The position numbers were made by a program, and so were the translations under genes. A stretch of 64,000 nucleotides of DNA, from the NCBI GenBank assembly GCA_963204915.1, contig CAUJHS010000022.1:248001-312000 (forward strand), given 5' to 3'. The notes under the pieces are model-generated. The model searched no databases. It was given only the letters and a program-made list of their open reading frames with translations, and had not been told where the DNA came from. Below are positions 19,116 through 27,540 of this stretch, in pieces. The stretch's first letter is position 1, and every line of letters starts with the position of its first letter. This stretch comes from Planctomycetota bacterium. GTDB lineage: Bacteria; Planctomycetota; Planctomycetia; Pirellulales; Pirellulaceae.

Positions 19116-19388
19116 TTACTCGTCCGATTCGTGCTCGTCTTCTTCCTCGAATCGCAGGGGAACCTTCGGGTTCCGTTCCGTTTCGACTTCATAATCGACG
19201 CCGGTCATTTTCAAACCGCCTTTGCGGCCGGTTTTGGTTTCGCGCACCACAGTGCGGAACTCGCCGCCGTACTTGTTCTCCACCTCTGCCGCGCAAGGAG
19301 CGCACAGCCGCGTGGCCGGCAAACATTCAATTCGATCGGGATCAATGGGTTGCTTACACTTCGCGCAAAGTCGCACCCGAGACGTCAT
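19116..19388 (-). CDS. Small DksA/TraR-type C4 zinc-finger protein
   Basis: 90 residues. CAKC (8-11) and CAPC (28-31) are separated by 16 residues including IDPDRIECLPATRL, the zinc-finger pattern of the DksA/TraR family. The rest is charged and ends in an acidic tail. Full-length DksA has a long coiled coil with two acidic tip residues; this protein lacks it, so it is a short TraR-like or stand-alone zinc finger. It converges with the preceding plus-strand gene (24-base gap). Confidence 0.7.
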   Translation of the reverse strand: MTSRVRLCAKCKQPIDPDRIECLPATRLCAPCAAEVENKYGGEFRTVVRETKTGRKGGLKMTGVDYEVETERNPKVPLRFEEEDEHESDE

Positions 19389-19648
19389 TCAAGGACTCCT
19401 CGACCAAGGAAAGAAAGCGAAGGGAGAACCGTTCCCCCCTCCCACCAACGCCAAGACCAACGGCGCGCATCGCTAACGCAAATGCCGCGCCTCATCTTTT
19501 ACGATGCGCCCGACCGCCGGAACATTCCCACCAAGGCGAATCAGAAACGGGAACAAGCGAAAATCGCCCGCGATGCAACATTCCTAGCGCGCAGGCGATT
19601 TCGCCTTGCATGCTTCATCTAACGGGTTAATCCAGAAAACTGCCCACA

Positions 19649-19671
19649 ACCGGACATTTCCCGCGTCCGGT
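19649..19671 (-). terminator. Inverted repeat just behind the SHD1-domain gene, possible terminator
   Basis: ACCGGAC and GTCCGGT form a perfect 7-base stem with a 9-base loop, ten bases past the stop codon at 19682. Only a weak T-rich stretch follows on the minus strand. The 293-base gap 19389-19681 also holds a second, imperfect inverted repeat (about 19557-19607). Confidence 0.35.
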
Positions 19672-19681
19672 CGTACGATCT

Positions 19682-20557
19682 TCAGGGAGTCGCTTGGTCT
19701 GCCGCGTGCGTCTTGTCCGTCACGTAGCGGCGATCGGCGTCGCTCAGCACTTCGAGCGGGACGGCGACAATCCGTTCGTCGTTTTTCCGCAGGCGCACGT
19801 GACCGTTCTTAACATCAACCAGCGTGGCTTGCACGGCGTATTGTCCGGTCACATCGGACCAGGTGCGAACCAATTCGCCTGCGGCGCCGGCCTCCGTGGT
19901 TAATAAATCGAAATCTTCGCGAAACTCGAAGGGAACTTCGAGGGTTTGTCCGTCGACCGCCAAGGTCGCCATGCCGGTGCGAAAATACTCCACCCACAGC
20001 ACCTTGACTGCGGAAACACCGTCTCCCTGTAACGTGACCGAACGTTTGCGTTCGGTCTCGGTTCCGTAGGTCTTGCTCGTTGAGCGTTCAATGCCGCCGC
20101 GCACCGAAGCTTCAAGCGAAGCCCAAGCCGCCTCAGCCTTGGCTCGAACTTCGGCTTCAACATGCCAGCCCTTGGAGATCGTGACCGAGTGCTTCACACG
20201 GACGATGTCTTCCATCGTTTTCTGCGTGCCGCGCGCCAACCGAATCGGCGGAGATTCCTTAACCACGACGCTTTTCAATTCGCGATCCAACTTGATTTCC
20301 AAACACTTGGCGCCGGCTGGTTTCGTGGTTGGCGTGGGCTTTGCGGAATTGCGTGAGGCATTCCGCCTTGCGGCGGATTCGGCCGCGTTGACGGTGGCTT
20401 CGACGGCTGTATCAATCAATAATCTTTTAAACAAGGAAGGCTTTTCGGACTTGGCGGCCGGCGCCGCGCCCTCTTGAGACCATGCCTTGTTGTTCGAGGC
20501 GCACATTGGGGCAATTAGCGCCAGGCTCACCACCACACGCAGCAGGACATGTTGCAT
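19682..20557 (-). CDS. Secreted SHD1-domain protein
   Basis: 291 residues from ATG 20557 with GGGAG nine bases upstream; the open frame reaches 20695, but the extra residues are not protein-like. Residues 1-25 are a signal peptide (LLRVVVSLALIAPMCAS). A Lys/Ala/Pro-rich segment follows, then a beta-rich middle part. The C-terminal 50 residues match an SHD1 (Sla1 homology 1) domain: WSDVTGQYAVQATLVDV, VRLRKNDERIVAVPLEVLS, DRRYV. SHD1 domains are frequent in secreted planctomycete proteins and are thought to be ligand-binding. Function unknown. Confidence 0.75.
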   Translation of the reverse strand: MQHVLLRVVVSLALIAPMCASNNKAWSQEGAAPAAKSEKPSLFKRLLIDTAVEATVNAAESAARRNASRNSAKPTPTTKPAGAKCLEIKLDRELKSVVVKESPPIRLARGTQKTMEDIVRVKHSVTISKGWHVEAEVRAKAEAAWASLEASVRGGIERSTSKTYGTETERKRSVTLQGDGVSAVKVLWVEYFRTGMATLAVDGQTLEVPFEFREDFDLLTTEAGAAGELVRTWSDVTGQYAVQATLVDVKNGHVRLRKNDERIVAVPLEVLSDADRRYVTDKTHAADQATP

Positions 20558-20821
20558 CACTTGTCGCTCCCTTGGTCTTTCTCCGGCCCTATGCGTGCCC
20601 CAGCATACAACGGACGATGCGTCGCAAGCAATCTCGTCGGCGCGAGAAATGCGAATTTTGGCGAACGACGACGCCTTGCCGTAAGTCGTTACCAAGGCAC
20701 GAATTAAAAGATCGTTTTCCGGCGCAAGAGCGCCGTGGCTTGGGCATTGGCCTTGACCGGGCGAAGGGGGTTACGGTATTTCGGTTCGTGCGAGAAAGCC
20801 CGTTTAATAGAGGCGTGAGTG

Positions 20822-22198
20822 ATGGAGCGCGAATCGCATTTTCCCGCCGATCTGGCGCGGCACGTGGCTCAGCGGTTTATGGCGGAGTACGGCTACTCGC
20901 CGCCGGTCGAGGTGCTGGTGAAGTTGATGGAGACCCTGTACTTCGCCAGTCTCAAGACCGACGAAGGCCTCCCGCCGGTGTGCACCATCAATTTTTTTGA
21001 CCCGCATCGAACCACCTTCACTACCTGCGAACCCGCGCCGGCCGACTGCTGGAGCGAAGTTCGATTTGAGTCGCCGGCGCCGCTGGATATTCGCAACCTG
21101 ACCAAACTCGCCCGCGCGGCCGATCCGGCGGTCGCCTCGCTGGCCGTGACGTATGACGACGCGGGGAATCTGTCGATTTGCGGTTTGGTCGATCAAGAGT
21201 TGCGTTACAGCGACTTCATCGCGCTCGACGCCGCCGTGGCGCCGCCGCGGCCAGGGTTGTTCCAGGCCACGATCACCGGCGTAGGGAATGTTTCGGTCTA
21301 CGTGAATTACCGGCTCATCAGCAGCCTCGAACAAAACAGCCTGGTGCGCGACTACCACGACGTGCTGTGGGAAGGCCCGGTCCACGATCTGTTGGAGCGG
21401 CACTTTCGCGCGTTCTTGATTGACGAAGGTTTCGCCGCCGAAGGCGCCGCCGGCCCCAGCAACTACTCTCCCTTTCGCGCGTGTTTGCAGGTGCGGTGGA
21501 TCAACGCGATTTGCCGCATCTTGATGAGCATGCAGCGGTACAAACACGGCGGCGGGTTGATCATTTCCCCCACGGGATCCTCCAGCGGGCTGAACGTCAA
21601 ATATCGCATTCATTACTCGCGGCTGCCCAGTGCGCTGCTCGGCATCGACCAGTATGAATTTCTGCGGGGGCAAGTCGTGCAGCAAGTCGCGCAAGTGTGC
21701 CAAGACCGCTCGCGTGATGTCCTGCCCTGTTCTTTGCATTACCAACAGCGTGAATTCCGCAAACGGTTCGACGAGCGCAAGAGCGAAGTGCTGGGCTGCA
21801 CGCACTTTATCGCGTCGCTTTCCTGCGTCGACGGGTTCGTGCTGATGGACCGGCGCTTGCGCGTGCTCGGTTTTGGAGTCGAGGTGCGCAGCGGCGAACC
21901 GGTGGAGAACCTCACCCTGGCCGGCGACCCCGCGGGATCGCCCCAACATCGGCGACGCGGCGATTTAGAGCAATTTGGCACGCGGCACCGGGCGATGATT
22001 CGCTATTGCCATGAAAACCCCGGCGCCTTGGGCTTCGTCGTCTCCCAAGACGGCGATATTCGCGCCATGCTCCGACTTGGCGACCAGTTGGTGATGTGGG
22101 AGAACATCGAAGTGCAACTCGCCTTCCGCTCGGAATCGGGCGCTCTGATTCGTCATGACGGCGCGGCCGAGTCCGCGGGGGCCGAAAGGGCCGCTTGA
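20822..22198 (+). CDS. DisA_N/DACNV-like diadenylate-cyclase-related sensor protein
   Basis: 458 residues from ATG 20822 (a GTG one codon earlier is also open). The C-terminal part (about 310-445) shows the two signature regions of diadenylate cyclase domains: DGFVLMDRRLRVLGFGVEV in place of the usual DGA motif, and GTRHRAMIRYC followed by VVSQDGDIRAM, matching the conserved RHR motif. The N-terminal 300 residues resemble the DACNV-type sensor region. If active it would make c-di-AMP from ATP, but the altered DGA motif (DGF) makes a sensor or degenerate role just as likely. It sits directly before comEC and rarA, suggesting a DNA-related context. Confidence 0.65.
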   Translation: MERESHFPADLARHVAQRFMAEYGYSPPVEVLVKLMETLYFASLKTDEGLPPVCTINFFDPHRTTFTTCEPAPADCWSEVRFESPAPLDIRNLTKLARAADPAVASLAVTYDDAGNLSICGLVDQELRYSDFIALDAAVAPPRPGLFQATITGVGNVSVYVNYRLISSLEQNSLVRDYHDVLWEGPVHDLLERHFRAFLIDEGFAAEGAAGPSNYSPFRACLQVRWINAICRILMSMQRYKHGGGLIISPTGSSSGLNVKYRIHYSRLPSALLGIDQYEFLRGQVVQQVAQVCQDRSRDVLPCSLHYQQREFRKRFDERKSEVLGCTHFIASLSCVDGFVLMDRRLRVLGFGVEVRSGEPVENLTLAGDPAGSPQHRRRGDLEQFGTRHRAMIRYCHENPGALGFVVSQDGDIRAMLRLGDQLVMWENIEVQLAFRSESGALIRHDGAAESAGAERAA

Positions 22199-22285
22199 CG
22201 CCGGGCCGGATTGCGTCAGACTGCGGGCAAGTGAATTTCGGCTTCATGCGACGAATTCGCGTCCTTCGCCCGCACGGACGGCGTC

Positions 22286-24862
22286 ATGTGGGAACTCAGC
22301 GAGTCTTGCTTCCAGCGCTGCCAGGCTCCTGCGCGCCAACCGCTGGTCACGCTGGCGGCCGCGTTCATGCTGGGCGTCACCTGGGACCGCATTTGGCCGG
22401 CGCGTGTTGAAATCTGGCTAGTGGCCGCGGGGCTATGCTTGGCGATTTGGTGGCTCGCTTGGCGACGACAACAGCTCGTCCTCGCGGCGTGCTTCCTGGT
22501 GACGGCCACGATGCTGCTTGGCGGCGCACGGCATCATGTGGCTTGGAGCGTGTTCCCTCGCGACGACCTGGGCCGTTGGGCCGACGAAAACCTGCGTCCC
22601 GCTTGCTTAGAGATTATCGCGATCGAGAACCCGCGCTGGCGGCCGGCGCCGCCGCCTTCGCAGTTATCGGCTTATGAACGCGGCGACCAAACACGGTTTG
22701 CGGCGCGTATCGTTCGCGTGCGCGACGGGTCCGAGTGGCGCGACGCCGTCGGCCACGTCGCCATGAGCGTGGATGGTCACTTGCTGGACGTGCGCGCCGG
22801 CGACCGGCTGCGCGTCTTCGGCCATGTGCAACGCATTCCGCCGCCGTTGAACCCGGGCGAGTTTGACTTCGCCACGCACGAACGCGCCGAGCGAAAATTG
22901 TGCCGCGTGTGGGTCGATCATCCCGATGCGGTGACGCTCGTGGGGCGCGGCGAAGAACGCTTCTTCATACGCTGGCTCCACTCGGTGCGCGATCGCGGCG
23001 ACGCGCTCTTGTGGCGATACATCGGACCTCGCCAGGCGGGGCTCGCCTCGGGGCTGCTCCTGGGCTCGCGCGAACAACTCGATCGCGAGCGATTAGACCC
23101 TTTTTTCGTCACGGGCCTGATGCATGTCTTGGCCATTTCGGGCGCGCACATCGCCATTTTGACGGCCGGCTTTTGGCTGGCGGCCCGCCTGCTCAGGTTG
23201 CGTCGGAAAGTCGCCATCGGCATGGTCATTGTGTTGGTGGTCTTCTACGCATTATTGACCGACGCGCAGGCGCCGGTGGTTCGAGCCGCCATGCTGGTTA
23301 TCTTCGTCGGTTTCGGCCGGTTGTTGGGTCGGCCCTTGCAAACCTTCAACGCGCTGGCGGCGTCGGCCTTGGTTGTGCTGGCGGTGAATCCCGCCGAATT
23401 GTTCGACACAGGAGCACAGCTTTCCTTTCTCGCGGTCGCCGCCATTGCGTTGGCGGGTTCGCACGTAGCGCAGTGGCGGTTGTGGCCGAGTGATCCGCTC
23501 GACCGGCTTATCGCACGCACGCGACCCTGGCCGCATCAAGCGGCGCGCTGGTTGATCTTCCGAACCAGCCAGTTGCTTGCCGTGAGCGCGGCGGTGTGGG
23601 CCGCGGTGTTGCCGTTGACCATGTTTCGCTTTCACATCGTTTCGCCCGAGGCGATTCCGCTCAACTTGCTGCTTTTGGCGCCTGTGAGCGTCGCGTTGTT
23701 CTCTGGCTTTGCGGTGCTAGCGCTGGGCGATTTGGCTCCGCCGCTGGCGATGGCGTATGGCTGGGTATGCGAACAGAGCTTGACCCTTTTGGAGTGGATC
23801 TTGCATACGTGGGAGCGAACGTTGGGCGTTCACTTCTGGACGCCCGGCCCGGCCGCCTGGTGGGTGTTGGGCAGCTACGCCCTATTGGCGCTCTGGGCCC
23901 GTTTGCCACCGTGGCGGCCTTCGCCCCGTTGGACGGCGGCGCTGGCCACGGTGTGGATGGCGCTGGGACTCGCGCCGCCGGATTATGGCTTTCCGCCGGC
24001 GGCGCCGCAGAAGCAATTTGCGGGCGACCTCTTGCGAAGCTCGCTCCGACTGCAGGGCCGCATTGCGCCGCCGGAGCTGGCTTGCACGTTCATCGCCGTG
24101 GGGCACGGCGTCAGCGTTTTAATCGAAACACCGGACGGGAAGACCGTGTTGTACGACGCGGGCGGAATGGGCTCGCCAAGCTTTGCCGCTCGCGCGATTG
24201 CGGCGGTGTTGTGGTCTCGCGGTCTGCGGCACGTCGACGCGGTGGTGATTTCGCATGCCGACGTGGATCATTACAACGCCCTACCGGAATTACTCAGTAG
24301 GTTCTCGGTAGGGACCGTATATGTTTCGCCGGTCATGTTCGACCATGACGACGCCGCGCTCACTGCGTTACGGCAAGCGATTCATCAGGCAAGCGTTCCG
24401 CTACGCGAGATCTCGGCGGGCGATCGGCTGGACGCCGGGAGTTCGGCGACCATCGAGGTATTGCACCCGCCGCCGCGCGGCGCGCTGGGAACCGATAACG
24501 CCAACAGCCTGGTGTTGCACGTTGAAGCGTGGGGCCGACGCCTGCTACTTACCGGCGACTTGGAGGGTCATGCCCTGGACGACCTGCTTGCGGAGGAGCC
24601 GGTCGATTACGATGTCGCGCTGGCGCCGCATCACGGCAGCGCACGCAGCAACCCGCCTGGTTTCGCGGCGTGGACGCAAGCCGAAGCGATCGTGATTAGC
24701 GGCTCGCGCGACGATGTTTCGGAACTCGTCACTCATGCGTATCGGCAGGCGGGAAGCCGCGTTTACCACACGGCGCAGCATGGGGCGGTGCGAGTCACGC
24801 TGCGTCCTGAAGCCGTGCAAGTTCAAACCTGGCGCCAAGATCTGCAAGCCGCGGCGCAATAA
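22286..24862 (+). CDS. comEC: ComEC/Rec2 family DNA uptake channel
   Basis: 858 residues, the normal length for full ComEC. The N-terminal part has membrane helices and the DUF4131 soluble domain (about 70-215), then the competence domain with many helices (about 230-540; LAISGAHIAIL is the conserved motif), then a metallo-beta-lactamase domain (about 610-840) with SHADVDHYNALPELL as the metal site, TGDLEGHALDD and APHHGS. It forms the inner-membrane channel for single-stranded DNA in natural transformation. No other competence genes are nearby. It lies 87 bases after the DAC-like gene and 69 before rarA. Confidence 0.92.
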   Translation: MWELSESCFQRCQAPARQPLVTLAAAFMLGVTWDRIWPARVEIWLVAAGLCLAIWWLAWRRQQLVLAACFLVTATMLLGGARHHVAWSVFPRDDLGRWADENLRPACLEIIAIENPRWRPAPPPSQLSAYERGDQTRFAARIVRVRDGSEWRDAVGHVAMSVDGHLLDVRAGDRLRVFGHVQRIPPPLNPGEFDFATHERAERKLCRVWVDHPDAVTLVGRGEERFFIRWLHSVRDRGDALLWRYIGPRQAGLASGLLLGSREQLDRERLDPFFVTGLMHVLAISGAHIAILTAGFWLAARLLRLRRKVAIGMVIVLVVFYALLTDAQAPVVRAAMLVIFVGFGRLLGRPLQTFNALAASALVVLAVNPAELFDTGAQLSFLAVAAIALAGSHVAQWRLWPSDPLDRLIARTRPWPHQAARWLIFRTSQLLAVSAAVWAAVLPLTMFRFHIVSPEAIPLNLLLLAPVSVALFSGFAVLALGDLAPPLAMAYGWVCEQSLTLLEWILHTWERTLGVHFWTPGPAAWWVLGSYALLALWARLPPWRPSPRWTAALATVWMALGLAPPDYGFPPAAPQKQFAGDLLRSSLRLQGRIAPPELACTFIAVGHGVSVLIETPDGKTVLYDAGGMGSPSFAARAIAAVLWSRGLRHVDAVVISHADVDHYNALPELLSRFSVGTVYVSPVMFDHDDAALTALRQAIHQASVPLREISAGDRLDAGSSATIEVLHPPPRGALGTDNANSLVLHVEAWGRRLLLTGDLEGHALDDLLAEEPVDYDVALAPHHGSARSNPPGFAAWTQAEAIVISGSRDDVSELVTHAYRQAGSRVYHTAQHGAVRVTLRPEAVQVQTWRQDLQAAAQ

Positions 24863-24931
24863 CCGATCGCAAAAGATGGTAAAATCTCGCGGGGGGGGCG
24901 TTCCGGCACAAGTCTTGCTTTTCGCACTGGT

Positions 24932-26257
24932 ATGAATCTGTTTGCAAAAAGTGAAGCGGAGAACATGCGGCGCGCGCAGCCGTTGGCGGCTCGGATGCGC
25001 CCTTCCACTTTGGCGGAGTTTGTGGGGCAACAGCAGTTTTTAGGCGAAGGCAAGCTGCTGCGCCGGTTGTTAAAGGCCGACCGTCTCAGTTCCGTGATCT
25101 TCTATGGCCCGCCAGGCACTGGCAAGACGACGCTCGCCCGACTTCTGGCGGTCGAAAGCCGGCGCCGCTTTGTGCAAGTGAGCGCCGTGACCAGCGGCGT
25201 GAAGGAGCTGCGGGCCGTGCTGGACCAGGCGCGCGACGACCTCAAACTGGGAGGCCAACAAACGCTGCTGTTTGTCGATGAAATCCATCGCTTCAACCGC
25301 GCTCAGCAGGACGTACTGCTACCGGATGTGGAAGAAGGCGTGGTGACGCTTGTGGGCGCCACCACCTCGAACCCGTTTTTCGCAGTGAATAGCGCGTTGG
25401 TCAGCCGCAGCCAGATTTTCCAGTTTGAGCCGCTGTCCCGCGAGGACATCAAGACACTGCTGCGCCGTGCGGCGAAGGACGCCGAGCGCGGCCTGGGCGA
25501 TGTGCCCATCGTCTTACACGACGACGCACTCGACTTTTTAGCCGAAGTATGCGACGGCGACGCGCGCCGGGCCCTTTCCGCGTTGGAAGTGGGAGTGCTG
25601 TCGAGCGATGAACGTCCGGTACCGTTCACACGGGCGCTGGCGGAAGAGTCGGTGCAGCGGAAAGCCATCGAATACGACCCGACCGGCGACTCCCATTACG
25701 ACGCTGCAAGCGCGCTCATCAAGAGCTTGCGCGGCAGCGACCCCGACGCCGCCTTGTATTGGTTGGCGCGCATGTTAGAGGCGGGCGAAGATGTCCGCTT
25801 TTTGTGTCGCCGGCTCATCATTCTGGCCAGCGAAGATGTGGGCAACGCCGACCCTCAGGCGCTGCCGCTGGCGGTGGCGGCCATGCAGGCGTGCGAATTC
25901 GTCGGTTTGCCGGAGTGTCAGTTAACGTTGTCGCAATGCGTGACGTATTTGGCGTGCGCTCCCAAGTCGAATGCAGCCACGGTCGCCATTGGCGAGGCCC
26001 GGCAGGACGTGCGCGAAGGCCGGCTGTTGCCCGTGCCGGTGCATTTGCGCGACGCCCACTATCGCGGTGCGAAGCAATTGGGGCATGGTCAGGGTTATCA
26101 GTATGCGCACGATGCGGAAGGCGGCGTGGCGGCGCAAGATTATCTGGGGGTCGAGCGTGAGTATTATCGCCCTGTCGATCGCGGTTTTGAACAAGAGTTG
26201 GCCGCTCGGCTAGCGCAAATTCGGGCGGCGCTTCGACAAGCAAAAGAGGCGCCATAA
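24932..26257 (+). CDS. rarA: Replication-associated recombination protein A (RarA/MgsA), AAA ATPase
   Basis: 441 residues. The N-terminus LAARMRPSTLAEFVGQQQFLG is typical of RarA. Walker A is YGPPGTGKTTLARLL (about 52-66), Walker B LLFVDEIHRFNRAQQD, sensor 1 VGATTSNPFFAVNSALVSR, and the C-terminal tetramerisation part contains SEDVGNADPQALPLAVAA and VPVHLRDAHYRGAK. It acts on stalled replication forks in the cytoplasm, together with SSB and recombination proteins. Same orientation as comEC. Confidence 0.95.
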   Translation: MNLFAKSEAENMRRAQPLAARMRPSTLAEFVGQQQFLGEGKLLRRLLKADRLSSVIFYGPPGTGKTTLARLLAVESRRRFVQVSAVTSGVKELRAVLDQARDDLKLGGQQTLLFVDEIHRFNRAQQDVLLPDVEEGVVTLVGATTSNPFFAVNSALVSRSQIFQFEPLSREDIKTLLRRAAKDAERGLGDVPIVLHDDALDFLAEVCDGDARRALSALEVGVLSSDERPVPFTRALAEESVQRKAIEYDPTGDSHYDAASALIKSLRGSDPDAALYWLARMLEAGEDVRFLCRRLIILASEDVGNADPQALPLAVAAMQACEFVGLPECQLTLSQCVTYLACAPKSNAATVAIGEARQDVREGRLLPVPVHLRDAHYRGAKQLGHGQGYQYAHDAEGGVAAQDYLGVEREYYRPVDRGFEQELAARLAQIRAALRQAKEAP

Positions 26258-26558
26258 CGGTCAAGAACGTTTTTTTGGCCCCGCGCCGCCCTGACAGATC
26301 CAACAACGGGGTTTCGCCCCGTCGTAATGTGTGTTAGGGTTCGAAGGAGCGGCGCCTTGCCCTCGCGCTGGGCGTTGCCGTTTTGTTTTCCAAGGCAATT
26401 CGAAGGCTCACTTCCGAGCCGTAACGATAGACGGAGCGCGCATCGTCGGAACGCGGGCAAGGGCGTTCCCGCGGGCTCCCGTGGCTCCTTGGACCACTTG
26501 ACCTGAACGGCCTTATTGACGGAAGCCTCAATACGCCAACGCTCAGGGAGTAGTCTCG
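26258..26558. other. Intergenic gap after rarA
   Basis: 301 bases with no convincing gene on either strand. A T-run at about 26270-26277 follows rarA but without a good stem in front of it. A GGGAG lies eight bases before the GTG start at 26559. Confidence 0.5.
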
Positions 26559-26942
26559 GTGGATCCGATCCCGAGTACCGTCAAACAATTCCTTTATGCG
26601 AACATCGATGCGGTCGATCAGTTGGAGATACTGCGCCTTGTGGTGACCGAAGCGAACAAAGAACACAGCGCACTCGCGTTAACTCATGCGCTGCAGGTTC
26701 CTGCGGAAACGGTCGAAGCGCACATTAAAGCGCTCAGTTCGCGCGGGCTACTCAAGATTATTTCAGAACAACCGTTGACCTGCCGGCATGGGCCGCACCC
26801 AGCGGAATTGGAGGAGCCCGTGCAACAGCTCGTCAAGACGTACGTGGAGCGTCCGGTGAGTTTGATCAAAATGGTGTACGAAAAGCCCAAGGAGACATTC
26901 CGCTCGTTCGCCGACGCCTTTCGGCTGAAGAAGGAGGACTGA
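26559..26942 (+). CDS. Small winged-helix-like hypothetical protein
   Basis: 127 residues from a GTG start with GGGAG eight bases upstream. Residues 15-80 look like a winged-helix fold: a helix (AVDQLEILRLVV), a helix pair (ALALTHALQVPAETVEAHIKALSSRG) and a wing (LLKIISEQPLTCRHG). The C-terminal helix is basic. It is followed by two small DUF5985-like membrane proteins (1- and 26-base gaps), so the three are probably one transcript. The target is unknown. Confidence 0.65.
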   Translation: MDPIPSTVKQFLYANIDAVDQLEILRLVVTEANKEHSALALTHALQVPAETVEAHIKALSSRGLLKIISEQPLTCRHGPHPAELEEPVQQLVKTYVERPVSLIKMVYEKPKETFRSFADAFRLKKED

Positions 26943-26943
26943 C

Positions 26944-27219
26944 ATGGCTGAGATGGAAGGTCTTGTCAACCTGCTGGGCGTAGTGACTGCGCTGGTGTGT
27001 GCAGCGTTGTTGTACCGAGGCTATCGGCGCACCGGCGTGCGCCTGTTGGCGTGGAGCGCTTTGTGTTTTGTCATGCTCTCCGCCGAGAACGCGGTTCTGT
27101 TTTACGACCTGTTTGTGATTCCCGAGATTGAATTGCCACGCCTGGTCGTGTTTCGCCAGGCCGTAGCCGCAGTGGGAATCGCCTGCTTGACGTACAGCCT
27201 GGTGTGGGAATCGGAGTAG
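26944..27219 (+). CDS. Small membrane protein, DUF5985-like
   Basis: 91 residues with three membrane helices (about 7-25, 32-52, 65-88) and short polar loops. The spacing and motifs (LLYRGYRRTGVRLLAWSALC, SAENAVLFYDL) are like DUF5985 proteins, which often occur as neighbouring pairs. It starts one base after the stop of the winged-helix-like gene, which points to translational coupling. Confidence 0.65.
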   Translation: MAEMEGLVNLLGVVTALVCAALLYRGYRRTGVRLLAWSALCFVMLSAENAVLFYDLFVIPEIELPRLVVFRQAVAAVGIACLTYSLVWESE

Positions 27220-27245
27220 TCGCCTTCACGGGACGAAAACTTTCT

Positions 27246-27518
27246 ATGGATCAATTCTTGCGTGGAGTCATCGTCGCGGGGTGCGTGGTCATTGGGCTGT
27301 TCTTCTTGCGTTTTCACCAGCGCAGTCGCGACCGGCTATTCTTGTTCTTTGCGCTCTCGTTCTTTTTGCTGGCGGCCGAGCGCTTCATGCTTGTTATGGT
27401 GAACGTTTACGACGCGCCGACGAATATCCCTTATTGGGTGCGCGCTTTCGCGTACCTGCTGATCATTTGGGGCATTGTGGATAAGAACCTGTCCAAGCCC
27501 GAGAAGTCAGCCCTGTAG
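27246..27518 (+). CDS. Small membrane protein, second DUF5985-like paralogue
   Basis: 90 residues from ATG 27246. Three helices (about 5-22, 30-50, 62-80) and the motif FFALSFFLLAAERFMLVMV echo the preceding gene, so the two are tandem paralogues that may form a heterodimer. It converges with the hybrid kinase on the other strand (22-base gap containing a five-base inverted repeat). Confidence 0.65.
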   Translation: MDQFLRGVIVAGCVVIGLFFLRFHQRSRDRLFLFFALSFFLLAAERFMLVMVNVYDAPTNIPYWVRAFAYLLIIWGIVDKNLSKPEKSAL

Positions 27519-27540
27519 TTCCCAGAATCGGGAATTCATG

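Noticed and set aside
20804-21949. 381-codon antisense frame over the DAC-like gene
   Set aside because: Shadow of the plus-strand gene; no motif in its product.
27519-27534. TTCCC/GGGAA inverted repeat between converging genes
   Set aside because: Five-base arms without T-runs are too weak to call a terminator.
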